A program made the translations under genes and the position numbers. 46,249 nt of DNA, taken from contig JAGHSF010000028.1 in the NCBI GenBank assembly GCA_018065985.1, forward strand, positions 1-46,249, read 5' to 3'. Positions 24,695 through 32,776 of this stretch are shown here, one piece after another (positions within the stretch are counted from its first letter, which is position 1; each line of letters begins with the position of its first letter). This DNA is from Candidatus Cryptobacteroides choladohippi. GTDB taxonomy: Bacteria; Bacteroidota; Bacteroidia; Bacteroidales; UBA932. The notes beneath the pieces are model-generated. The model had not been told where the DNA came from and searched no databases. It worked only from the letters and a program-made list of their open reading frames with translations.

Positions 24695-25345
24695 CTAGCT
24701 CATCTTCACAGCAATGCTGCGTATGACGTTCGAGGTGCTCTTGGCTCTGTCGGAGGTATCCTCGAAGGCCTGGGCGATGTTCTTCTTCTTGGTGAGCTCG
24801 ATGGCGTCCTTCTCGAATTCGAAGAGGTTGGACATGTAGCTCTCGAACACGTCGTCGACAATGTGCTCTATCTCCTTCATCTTGTTGCAGAGGATGTCGA
24901 CGGCCTTTGCCTCCTTGCGCATGTTGTCGAACTTTCCGGTGATCTCGACAAGGATCTGGGCGTCCTGCTTGATGTACTCGGCAATCTCGATGATCTTGCG
25001 CGAGGGCTCCTTGGGCTGGTACATGGCTATCTGCTTCGAAGAGTCCCTGATGCAGTCAAGGAAGGTGTCCATGCTCTCGGCAAGCTGATGGATGTCGTCG
25101 CGGTCGAAAGGAGTGACGTAGGCGGAAAGGAGTTCGTCCACTATCCTCTTTGTAATGGCATCGCCCTCAGTCTCGCGCTCCTTGATGCGGTGTGCGAGCA
25201 TACGGCGTTCGTCAGGATTGTCTGACTTTGCCTGCTGAAGAAGAAGGTCGGCGGCCGAGTTGATGTTTTCGGCGGACTGGATGAAAAGAGGGAAGAACTT
25301 CTTCTCCTTCACCACGAACAGCTGTAGGAAATTGTCAATTTTCAT
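24695..25345 (-). CDS. DUF47 PhoU-like protein
   Basis: This 216-residue all-helical protein belongs to the DUF47 (PhoU-like, phosphate transport regulator) family. Helical bundles with regularly spaced acids are visible (EREGDAI-like stretch KERETEGDAITKRIVDELL near 51-69, and KMKEIEHIVDDVFE near 155-168). DUF47 proteins accompany and are thought to control PiT transporters. It is cytoplasmic. It lies 9 nt after the epimerase gene and 3 nt before PiT. Confidence 0.93.
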   Translation of the reverse strand: MKIDNFLQLFVVKEKKFFPLFIQSAENINSAADLLLQQAKSDNPDERRMLAHRIKERETEGDAITKRIVDELLSAYVTPFDRDDIHQLAESMDTFLDCIRDSSKQIAMYQPKEPSRKIIEIAEYIKQDAQILVEITGKFDNMRKEAKAVDILCNKMKEIEHIVDDVFESYMSNLFEFEKDAIELTKKKNIAQAFEDTSDRAKSTSNVIRSIAVKMS

Positions 25346-25354
25346 ATTCTTTTT

Positions 25355-26386
25355 TTACATGTAAAATTCTTTGTACCACTGTGCGAACCTGCGGAGGCCC
25401 TCACGCAGCGGGGTCTGGGGTCTGAAGCCGAAGTCGCGCTCGAGCGCGCTGGTGTCGGCATAGGTGACGGGAACGTCGCCGGGCTGCATGGGAACGAGTT
25501 CCTTGTGCGCTTCGAAGTCATAGTCACCGGGCAGCACGCCTGCGCGCACGAGTTCCTCCTGGAGTATGGTCACGAAGTCCAGCAGGTTCTCCGGATTGCT
25601 GTTGCCTATGTTGTAGACTGCATAGGGAGGCAGCGGCAGCCCGTCCTCGCCTGTGGCCTTCACGGGAGCCTTGTGCATGACGCGCTGGATGCCCTCCACA
25701 ATGTCGTCGACGTAGGTGAAGTCGCGCTTGCAGTTGCCGTAGTTGAAGATGCGGATGGTCTCCCCTGCCCTGAGCCTGTTGGTGAACGAGAAGTAGGCCA
25801 TGTCGGGGCGGCCGGCAGGTCCGTACACGGTGAAGAAGCGCAGGCCCGTACTCGGGATGTTGTAGAGCTTGCTGTAGGCGTGGGCGAGGAGCTCATTGCT
25901 CTTCTTGGTGGCGGCATACAGGCTCACGGGGTTGTCGACCTTGTCGTCGGTGCTGTAAGGGACCTTCTTGTTGTTGCCGTACACGCTTGAGCTTGAAGCA
26001 TATACAAGATGCTGCACGGGATTGTGGCGGCAGGCCTCGAGTATGTTGTAGAAGCCTATGAGGTTGCTCTGGATGTAGGCATCGGGGTTCTCGATGCTGT
26101 AGCGCACGCCCGCCTGGGCGGCAAGGTTGACCACAATGTCGAATTTCTCTTCGGCGAACAGGCGGTCGATGAGATCCCTGTCGGCAAGGTCACCCTTGAC
26201 GAACTTCCAGCGGCCGTCGCCTGCGGCCCTGGCTATTTCGGCCAGGCGCCAGTCCTTGAGCCTGGTGTCGTAATAGTCGTTGATGTTGTCCAGGCCTGTG
26301 ACCTGCATGTCCGGCTCAGTGCCAAGCAGCCTGAGAACCAGATTTGAACCGATGAATCCGGCAGCGCCGGTAACAAGTACTTTCAT
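25355..26386 (-). CDS. NAD-dependent epimerase, UDP-glucuronate 4-epimerase-like
   Basis: This 343-residue SDR enzyme has GAAGFIGSNL at residues 7-16 (the NAD-binding GxxGxxG), ASSSSVYG near 129-136, and the catalytic YAATK near 152-156. The opening with GLDNINDYYDTRLKDWRL is characteristic of the UDP-glucuronate 4-epimerase subfamily, which interconverts UDP-glucuronate and UDP-galacturonate for surface polysaccharide. Related epimerases acting on other UDP-sugars cannot be excluded. It lies 4 nt after the Kef gene. A UDP-glucose dehydrogenase fragment near 6.5 kb could have supplied its substrate, but it is not functional. Confidence 0.88.
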   Translation of the reverse strand: MKVLVTGAAGFIGSNLVLRLLGTEPDMQVTGLDNINDYYDTRLKDWRLAEIARAAGDGRWKFVKGDLADRDLIDRLFAEEKFDIVVNLAAQAGVRYSIENPDAYIQSNLIGFYNILEACRHNPVQHLVYASSSSVYGNNKKVPYSTDDKVDNPVSLYAATKKSNELLAHAYSKLYNIPSTGLRFFTVYGPAGRPDMAYFSFTNRLRAGETIRIFNYGNCKRDFTYVDDIVEGIQRVMHKAPVKATGEDGLPLPPYAVYNIGNSNPENLLDFVTILQEELVRAGVLPGDYDFEAHKELVPMQPGDVPVTYADTSALERDFGFRPQTPLREGLRRFAQWYKEFYM

Positions 26387-26390
26387 AATC

Positions 26391-28640
26391 TTATTTGAAC
26401 CATTCTATCGAGGACTTCAGGCCGGCAAGCCATACGGTATCCTCGACTTCGAATCTGTAGTCGGGTTTAGGGTTGGTTATGAGATTGCCCTGATGCAGCA
26501 CGCTGATCACCATGCAGCCGCTGGAGCGCATGTCGGCGGAGCGGAGGGTCTGGCCTGCGAGGGTCGAACCTTCCTTGAGCACTATGGGCTCCACGAGGAA
26601 TTCTTCATTATTGACCACGGGCGCGGCCGCGTTGGATTCCTCCATCATTCGGCGGAAGGCCTCAAGCTGTGCGGTGGTTCCAACGGCAAGCAGTTCGTCT
26701 CCCGGATAGACCGGCTCATTGCCGGAAGGGATCAGTATGCTGCGCGAGCCGCGCACTATGTTCACTATGTTCACGCCGCTTGTGTGGCGGAAAGGCATCT
26801 CGCGAAGGGTCTTGCCGGCATACTCCGAGTCGGGGCTGAGTTTGACTCCGGCCATGTGTATGTCGTAGCCTTTCATCTTGGCCTGCACCTCGGTGGCCAC
26901 GGGAGCACGCTGCTTCTCGAGGTTCTCCTTTGCATTCAGGTTCTCCATGAAGCGGGCCTCTAGTCCGCCGAAGTTGCGCAGGGTGAACTTGATGACTATC
27001 ATGAAGAGGAACATCAGAAGCACCAGCAGCAGCGCAGACCAGCCGGCCACATGGTAGTACTTCTGCACCACGGCAACTATGAAGGCTATGCCTATTCCGA
27101 TGCGGAGTGCCATGAGAGAGAGTATGGGCCATCTGTTGGAGGGCTTTTCGGCAAGCAGGCGCGATGCGGGTCTTGCGATGCCTCCGTTAAGTATGGTCAT
27201 GCCGTACAGGAACGGCGACATGACAAGCAGGGTAAGGATCAGTTCTATCCAGCCGCGCGCACCTTCACCCATCGACGGGAACACGGACGTGACGGTCTTG
27301 TCGAGGAAGGCATTGGCAGCCAGGATGATGGCCACAAGTATGACGGAGTACAGCCCGACTCTGAGCGCGTAGCTCTTGAGGAGTTTCTTCCACTCGCTCT
27401 GTTCGGCCATGGAATTGGCGGCGGCATTGTCCTGGGGCGGGTCCACGACGGCAAGCACCCTTGCTGGGAGCCGGCGCTTGAGGTATGCCAGGGCCGGGTC
27501 GGCGGCCTTGATCATGTACGGAGTCGTGAAGGTGGTGATCACCGACACGGCTATGACCACGGGATAGATGAACTCGCGCATCACGCCCATCGAGCAGCCG
27601 AGGCCGGCGATGATGAATGCGAATTCACCCAGCTGCGCCATCGTGAAGCCGGTGTGCACCGCGATGTCGAGGCCCTTTCCGGCAATCAGGACTCCGGTTG
27701 TGGAGAAGATGAGGATACCGCCGACGGCCACTATGGCCAGAACGAGGATGTTTGGCCAGTACTGGGCGATGATGGCAGGATTGACCATCATGCCCACAGA
27801 CACGAAGAAGATGGCCCCGAACAGGTCCTTTATCTTTGATGTGAGCTTCTGGATATGCTCACCTTCTATTGTCTCGGCAAGGATGGAGCCCATCATGAAG
27901 GCGCCAAGCGCAGAGGAGAAGCCCACGGCATTGGCAAGGACCACCATTCCGAAGCACAGGCCTATGCTGACTATCAGCAGGATCTCGTCGCTGATGAAGG
28001 CCCTGGCCTTGCGGAACAGCGTGGGAATGATGTAGATGCCCACAAGGAAGCACAGGACAAGGAAGAATGCGAGCTTGCCGAGTGCCATCAGCATCTCTCC
28101 GCCGGCAAACTTGTTGCTGACCGCCATGGTCGACAGCAGCACGAGCATGAGCACCGCGATGAGGTCCTCGAACACCAGGCTGCCGAATATCAGGGTGGCG
28201 TAGGGCTTGTCCTTGAGCCCCATGTCGTCGTATGCCTTGATGATTATGGTGGTGGAACTCATCGAGAGAAGACCGCCGAGGAAGATGCTCTCCATCGACG
28301 TCCAGCCCATTGCGCTGCCGGTCAGCATTCCCATCACGAACATGCCTACGCATATCGTTCCGGCTGTGATCAGCGCCGCGCTGCCCACCTTGAGCAGTTT
28401 CTTGAAGCTGAACTCGAGGCCAAGGTTGAAAAGCAGGAAGATGATTCCGATCTCGGACCACTGTTTGACCGACTCCGTCGAGAACTGCGGGAAGATGCCC
28501 AGGGACGGGCCTACGAGAAAGCCGGCGACTATGTAGCCGAGAATCAGAGGCTGTTTGAGAGCCTTCGATATCACGGTGAAGACACCTGCGGCGATCAGGA
28601 TGATCGCAAGCTCGGTTACAAGGCTGAGTCCTTCGCTCAT
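26391..28640 (-). CDS. Kef-type cation:proton antiporter with two RCK_C domains
   Basis: This 749-residue inner-membrane protein has about 12 or more transmembrane helices (residues about 8-380) of the CPA2 type (LGYIVAGFLVGPS and FLLFNLGLEFS near the N-terminus). A linker then leads to additional hydrophobic segments (about 425-560). Two C-terminal RCK_C/TrkA_C modules follow: GVKLSPDSEYAGKTLREM near 603-620 and VLKEGSTLAGQTLRSADM near 688-705. No TrkA_N nucleotide-binding domain is seen, so gating ligands may differ from classic Kef. It should exchange K+ or Na+ for H+. Its start overlaps the aminotransferase stop by 4 nt. Confidence 0.9.
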   Translation of the reverse strand: MSEGLSLVTELAIILIAAGVFTVISKALKQPLILGYIVAGFLVGPSLGIFPQFSTESVKQWSEIGIIFLLFNLGLEFSFKKLLKVGSAALITAGTICVGMFVMGMLTGSAMGWTSMESIFLGGLLSMSSTTIIIKAYDDMGLKDKPYATLIFGSLVFEDLIAVLMLVLLSTMAVSNKFAGGEMLMALGKLAFFLVLCFLVGIYIIPTLFRKARAFISDEILLIVSIGLCFGMVVLANAVGFSSALGAFMMGSILAETIEGEHIQKLTSKIKDLFGAIFFVSVGMMVNPAIIAQYWPNILVLAIVAVGGILIFSTTGVLIAGKGLDIAVHTGFTMAQLGEFAFIIAGLGCSMGVMREFIYPVVIAVSVITTFTTPYMIKAADPALAYLKRRLPARVLAVVDPPQDNAAANSMAEQSEWKKLLKSYALRVGLYSVILVAIILAANAFLDKTVTSVFPSMGEGARGWIELILTLLVMSPFLYGMTILNGGIARPASRLLAEKPSNRWPILSLMALRIGIGIAFIVAVVQKYYHVAGWSALLLVLLMFLFMIVIKFTLRNFGGLEARFMENLNAKENLEKQRAPVATEVQAKMKGYDIHMAGVKLSPDSEYAGKTLREMPFRHTSGVNIVNIVRGSRSILIPSGNEPVYPGDELLAVGTTAQLEAFRRMMEESNAAAPVVNNEEFLVEPIVLKEGSTLAGQTLRSADMRSSGCMVISVLHQGNLITNPKPDYRFEVEDTVWLAGLKSSIEWFK

Positions 28641-29833
28641 ATGGTTCTTCCAGGATAGACTTCAAGTGCCTTCTCAAGGCATGTCAGTGCCTTGGCAAGG
28701 TCCTCATTGTTCAGGACGTATGCTATGCGGACCTCCTGCCGGCCTTCGCCGGGCTCGGTGTAGAAGCCCGATGCCGGAGCCATCATGACGGTGGCGCCGT
28801 TGTACTGGAACTCGCTGAGGCACCAGATGCAGAACTTCTCGGCGTCGTCGACGGGGAGTTTCGCAACGGTGTAGAATGCGCCCATGGGGATGGGAGAATA
28901 TACGCCCGGAATCTTGTTCAGGCCGTCGATGAGGAAGTTCCTGCGGTCGCAGTACTCCTCATACACTGCCTGGAGATAGCTTTTCTGAACATCGAGTGAA
29001 GCCTCTGCGACTATCTGGCCGATGAGCGGGGGGCTCAGTCGGGCCTGGCAGAACTTCATGACAGCATCGTGCACCTTCTTGTTCTTGGTGCAGAGGCAGC
29101 CGATCCTGATGCCGCACTCGCTGTATCTCTTCGACACGGAGTCGAATAGCACAACGTTCTCCTCTATGCCCTTGAGGTGGAATGCACTGATGTACGGCAT
29201 GCCGGTATAGATGAACTCGCGGTACACCTCGTCGGAGAAGAGGTAGAGGTCGTGCTTCTTGACGATGTCACGCAGCTGCTGCATCTCCTTGCGGGTGTAG
29301 AGGTATCCGGTAGGATTGTTGGGGTTGCAGATGAGGATGGCCTTTGTGCGCTCCGTGATCTGCTCCTCGAAGGCCTCGATGCTGGGAAGGCGGAATCCGT
29401 CCTCGATGTTGGTCTTGACGCTCTTGATGACGGCCCCCACAGAGATGGCGAATGCCATGTAGTTTGCATAGAAGGGGTCGGTCACTATGACCTCGTCGCC
29501 GGGGCTGAGGCACGCGAGGAATGCGAACAGCACAGCCTCGGAGCCGCCTGAGGTGACTATTATCTCGTCAGGCGAGAGGTAGATGCCGTACTCGGCATAG
29601 TACTTCACGAGTTTTGTCCTGAGTGAAAGGTAGCCGTCGGACGGGCTGTACTCCAGGATGTCCCTGTTGACGTTTTGCAGGGCCTCGATGGCGCACTTGG
29701 GCGTCTTGATATCGGGCTGTCCGATATTGAGATGATAGACGTGAATGCCGTTGCGCTTGGCCTCGTCGGCATATGGTGCAAGCCGTCTGATAGGAGACGA
29801 CGGCATGTTCACCGCTCTTTCGCTTATGTCCAT
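28637..29833 (-). CDS. class I/II pyridoxal-phosphate aminotransferase
   Basis: This 398-residue PLP enzyme has the fold type I motifs: NPNNPTGYLY near 173-182, the PLP lysine in SVSKRYSECGIRIG near 232-245, and the substrate-carboxylate arginine in VRIAYVL near 371-377. It is cytoplasmic. The exact amino acid donor is not deducible; the family includes aspartate, aromatic and methionine-salvage transaminases. The upstream gene, 2 nt away, is a methylthioadenosine nucleosidase, so a methionine-salvage or sulfur amino acid role is a reasonable inference. Confidence 0.9.
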   Translation of the reverse strand: MDISERAVNMPSSPIRRLAPYADEAKRNGIHVYHLNIGQPDIKTPKCAIEALQNVNRDILEYSPSDGYLSLRTKLVKYYAEYGIYLSPDEIIVTSGGSEAVLFAFLACLSPGDEVIVTDPFYANYMAFAISVGAVIKSVKTNIEDGFRLPSIEAFEEQITERTKAILICNPNNPTGYLYTRKEMQQLRDIVKKHDLYLFSDEVYREFIYTGMPYISAFHLKGIEENVVLFDSVSKRYSECGIRIGCLCTKNKKVHDAVMKFCQARLSPPLIGQIVAEASLDVQKSYLQAVYEEYCDRRNFLIDGLNKIPGVYSPIPMGAFYTVAKLPVDDAEKFCIWCLSEFQYNGATVMMAPASGFYTEPGEGRQEVRIAYVLNNEDLAKALTCLEKALEVYPGRTI

Positions 29834-29835
29834 TT

Positions 29836-30486
29836 CTATAGTTCTGAGATTATCTGTCTTATTGCTTCGAAGGAGTTGTCGGAAACCTCGGCCCAGAAGT
29901 TCGCGTACTGGCTTTCACGGTCAGCGCCGCACACGTCGCTTATCACGCGTATGCACACGAAGGGAACACCGTTCACATGGCAGGTCTGGGCGATGGCGCC
30001 GGATTCCATGTCGACGGAGAGGGCCTCGGGGAAGTTTGCAAGGATCTCACGTTCGCGGGGCTCCTCGGTAATGAACTGGTCTCCTGACGTGAAAAGGCCC
30101 TTGCGGACGTCGAGCTTTGCGAGTATGGCATCGCTGGCCTTGAAACGTGCGGGCATCCCCTGCACCTGGCCCCACTGGTTGGGCTCGCCGCACCAGACGT
30201 CGTGATACACGACCTCCGAGCTGGCCACGACCTGCTTGGGGCGGAGAGAGGAATCCAGGCCTCCGGCCACGCCGGTGCTGATGATGCAGTCGGGCCTGCA
30301 CGCGAGGATGAGCCTCTGCGCGGAGAGCGCCGCATTCACCTTCCCTATCCCGCTGCCGCACATCACGACTGTGTTCGCACCTATGGTGCCCTGCATGATG
30401 CCCGGGGCGAGCTCATGCGCATCCTTCATAAGAACCTGCAGACGTGCAAGTTCCTTATCCATTGCCGCTATTACTCCAATTTTCAT
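29836..30486 (-). CDS. mtnN: 5'-methylthioadenosine/S-adenosylhomocysteine nucleosidase
   Basis: This 216-residue enzyme cleaves adenine from methylthioadenosine, S-adenosylhomocysteine or 5'-deoxyadenosine, recycling by-products of SAM chemistry. The N-terminal Glu (E12 in MKIGVIAAMDKE), the SVDMESGAIAQ motif near 160-170 with the substrate-binding Glu, and the catalytic Asp in RVISD near 183-187 are conserved. It is cytoplasmic. It is the first gene of the six-gene minus-strand operon, read from a TATCTTTG box at 30498-30505. A perfect palindrome spans the start of transcription. Confidence 0.95.
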   Translation of the reverse strand: MKIGVIAAMDKELARLQVLMKDAHELAPGIMQGTIGANTVVMCGSGIGKVNAALSAQRLILACRPDCIISTGVAGGLDSSLRPKQVVASSEVVYHDVWCGEPNQWGQVQGMPARFKASDAILAKLDVRKGLFTSGDQFITEEPREREILANFPEALSVDMESGAIAQTCHVNGVPFVCIRVISDVCGADRESQYANFWAEVSDNSFEAIRQIISEL

Positions 30487-30487
30487 G

Positions 30488-30508
30488 ATATATCTTACAA
30501 AGATATAT
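30488..30508. promoter_or_regulatory. 9-bp palindrome over the mtnN promoter
   Basis: ATATATCTT, ACA, AAGATATAT is a perfect inverted repeat that covers the -7 box and the predicted transcription start of mtnN. It is a candidate operator or simply a consequence of a duplicated box. Confidence 0.4.
30498..30505 (-). promoter_or_regulatory. -7 box TATCTTTG for the mtnN operon
   Basis: Minus-strand TATCTTTG ends 11 nt before the mtnN ATG at 30486. It is the only consensus box seen upstream of the six tightly spaced genes down to 23594. Confidence 0.75.
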
Positions 30509-30661
30509 AAAATCGGGGTAAAACAGGCCCAATGCCGAAGATACGTGGAAAATTTTTCAAATAATCAGCAAATACCGGCACATTCCGGCGGCTCAGCGCC
30601 CGAATCGCCGTCACCCGTGCTCCTTTCCGGGCATCACAAGGCCCTGGGGGAACAGGGATGT

Positions 30662-32083
30662 CTAGCTCCAGCCTTCGAGTTTCGACGGGTCTTCTTCAGT
30701 GAAGGAATGTTTGTCGAAGACAGGGTCGGCGATGCCGGCCTTGCGCTGCGCACTGTAGTCCCTGAGCAGAGCGAAGGCCTTCTTCCCGAGCATCAGGATC
30801 GCAGAGACGTTGATCAGGGTGATAAGGCCCATGGTCAGGTCGACGACCGCCCATGCCGTCTGCAGGGAAACATATGCCGCCACCATGATGATGACGACAG
30901 CAGCGACTCTGTACACTGTGACACCGATGTTCTCAGCCTTCGGGGATATACGCCCCGCCAGGAAGCGCACATTTGTCTCACCGTAATAATAATTGCCGAT
31001 GATGGTGGTGAAGGCGAAAAGGAAGATGGCAAGGGTGAGGAACCAGCGGCCGGCCGGACCGATCACCGACTCGAAGCTGCGGCTGGTCAGGAGGATTCCG
31101 TCCTCACCGCAGTCCAGCTGGCCTGACAGCAGGATTATGAAAGCGGTGCATGAGCATATCAGTATGGTGTCGACGAATACGCCAAGGGCCTGCATGAGCC
31201 CCTGCTTCACCGGATGGGAGGTATCGGCGATGGCGGCCGCGTTGGGAGCGGACCCCTCGCCGGCCTCATTCGAGAAAAGCCCTCTCTTGACACCCTGCTG
31301 GACAGCGATGCCTACCATTCCTCCGCCCACCTGCCCGAGGCCGAAGGCGGACTTGAAGATGGTTGCGAACATATGAGGGATCTGGGGAGCATTCCATATC
31401 ATGACTCCAAGAGCCAGGACAATATAGCCCAGGGCCATGAACGGGACCATGTACGAGACCACTCTCGAGATACGGCGGACGCCTCCGAACACGATCAGGG
31501 CAAGGAGAAGTCCAAGCGACAACGCCAGGAAGAACGGGTTCACCGGGATGGAATCATGGAGAGAAGTGATGATGGTCTGCGCCTGAAGCATGGACTGCGC
31601 CAGGCTGAACGAAAGAATCATGAAGATGGAGAAAAGTATTCCCATCCAGCGCTTTCCGAGACCAGTCTCCATATAGTATGCAGGGCCACCGTAGAACGAA
31701 TCGGCACCACGCTTCTTGTAAAGCTGGGCCAGAGTGGATTCGACGAAGGCCACGGCACTGCCCAGAAGAGCCATCAGCCACATCCAGAACACCGCCCCCG
31801 GGCCGCCGACGAACATCGCGGATGCGACTCCGGCGAGGTTTCCCGTGCCCACCCTCGAAGCGAGAGAGATGGTGAAGGCCTTGAACGAACCGATCTTTCT
31901 GGGATGGGCAAGCGCACTCCTGTGAGTGTTCCTGTCGCGTCCGGTCATGATTCTGAACGCATCCTTGATGAAACGGAACTGCACGCCCCTGCTCCTGACA
32001 GTGAAATAGATGGCCGCTCCCACCAACACGACTGTGATCACATACGACCACAGCGCATCATTTATTGAATTGATGATTTCCAT
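30662..32083 (-). CDS. alanine/glycine:cation symporter (AGCS family)
   Basis: This 473-residue inner-membrane protein has the AGCS pattern: VGTGNLAGVASAMFVGGPGAVFWMW near 72-96 and GGPAYYMETGLG near 131-142. It imports alanine or glycine with Na+ or H+. The frame is open further upstream to a TTG at 32149, but the ATG at 32083 (MEIINSINDALW) matches the family N-terminus. A TATTTTTG box at 32147-32154 gives a leader of about 60 nt. It is monocistronic and about 175 bp upstream of mtnN on the same strand. Confidence 0.92.
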   Translation of the reverse strand: MEIINSINDALWSYVITVVLVGAAIYFTVRSRGVQFRFIKDAFRIMTGRDRNTHRSALAHPRKIGSFKAFTISLASRVGTGNLAGVASAMFVGGPGAVFWMWLMALLGSAVAFVESTLAQLYKKRGADSFYGGPAYYMETGLGKRWMGILFSIFMILSFSLAQSMLQAQTIITSLHDSIPVNPFFLALSLGLLLALIVFGGVRRISRVVSYMVPFMALGYIVLALGVMIWNAPQIPHMFATIFKSAFGLGQVGGGMVGIAVQQGVKRGLFSNEAGEGSAPNAAAIADTSHPVKQGLMQALGVFVDTILICSCTAFIILLSGQLDCGEDGILLTSRSFESVIGPAGRWFLTLAIFLFAFTTIIGNYYYGETNVRFLAGRISPKAENIGVTVYRVAAVVIIMVAAYVSLQTAWAVVDLTMGLITLINVSAILMLGKKAFALLRDYSAQRKAGIADPVFDKHSFTEEDPSKLEGWS

Positions 32084-32146
32084 GAGCCCAAGACCGCAGA
32101 TGCTGACGGAAGGGATATCCACGACGAAGCCCTGCGTGTCATACAA

Positions 32147-32154
32147 CAAAAATA
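32147..32154 (-). promoter_or_regulatory. -7 box TATTTTTG for the AGCS symporter
   Basis: Minus-strand match to TAnnTTTG, 63 nt before the chosen ATG at 32083. It overlaps the alternative TTG start, which argues against that start. Confidence 0.5.
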
Positions 32155-32184
32155 AGAATAATTATCAACAAATCGGATTTTTCT

Positions 32185-32192
32185 TAACTTTG
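32185..32192 (+). promoter_or_regulatory. -7 box TAACTTTG for the 185-aa protein
   Basis: TAACTTTG ends 8 nt before the ATG at 32201, predicting a nearly leaderless mRNA. Confidence 0.75.
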
Positions 32193-32200
32193 CGGCCATT

Positions 32201-32758
32201 ATGGCAAATTCCGAGATACTTGACAAGTTCGAGAAGGTCCTTCAGGACGGTCTCGTCAAAGTCCTCAGGGGCTGCAGCGTCCTTGGCGACGGCAAACTGC
32301 CGGAATCAGACGACATCGAAGACATCTGGCAGAATTCCTACATGGAGTCCTATGTGGGTGATGCGGTCGAGAATTTCAACGACTATCCCGAGGCCGCTCT
32401 CGCATGGGCGGCATTCCTGGGAATGGGCGTGGCCAACAACTGGGACAAGGACTGGCAGGCGCACAGCAGCGATCCCTACACTGCATATTACGGTCCCCGC
32501 GGATGGGACGACATGGACGAGCACATCCTCGGCCCCATGCTCAGCCTCACCCCGGAGTATGCCGCAAAACTTTCGGACGCATTCTACAGCTGCGCCGAAT
32601 CCACCCTCGGTCTCATGCGCCACGAGGGCATAGAGGCCCAGACCAAGGACGGATTCTACATCCTGGTCCGTGCCTACTGCGTATTCTACAGATTAGGCGC
32701 CGCAGTTGAACTGCAGCGCCTCGGTTACAAACTGGTAAAGCCCGGGCTTAAAGCCTAG
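32201..32758 (+). CDS. unidentified 185-residue helical protein
   Basis: I do not recognise this gene. It encodes a 185-residue soluble, mostly helical protein with an aromatic-rich middle (WAAFLGMGVANNWDKDW, then DPYTAYYGPRGWDDMDEHIL) and no signal peptide, membrane segment or catalytic motif. Its promoter box is 8 nt upstream of the ATG, codon usage matches the core genes, and the start and stop are clean, so it is a real gene. It lies divergent from the AGCS symporter and convergent with pepD, about 18 bp from the pepD stop. Confidence 0.75.
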   Translation: MANSEILDKFEKVLQDGLVKVLRGCSVLGDGKLPESDDIEDIWQNSYMESYVGDAVENFNDYPEAALAWAAFLGMGVANNWDKDWQAHSSDPYTAYYGPRGWDDMDEHILGPMLSLTPEYAAKLSDAFYSCAESTLGLMRHEGIEAQTKDGFYILVRAYCVFYRLGAAVELQRLGYKLVKPGLKA

Positions 32759-32776
32759 CGGGCTGTACCACGGGTC

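Noticed and set aside
30509..30661. SAM-type riboswitch between the AGCS symporter and mtnN
   Set aside because: The location upstream of a SAM-recycling gene is suggestive, but the mtnN promoter box lies downstream of this stretch, and no SAM aptamer core is visible.
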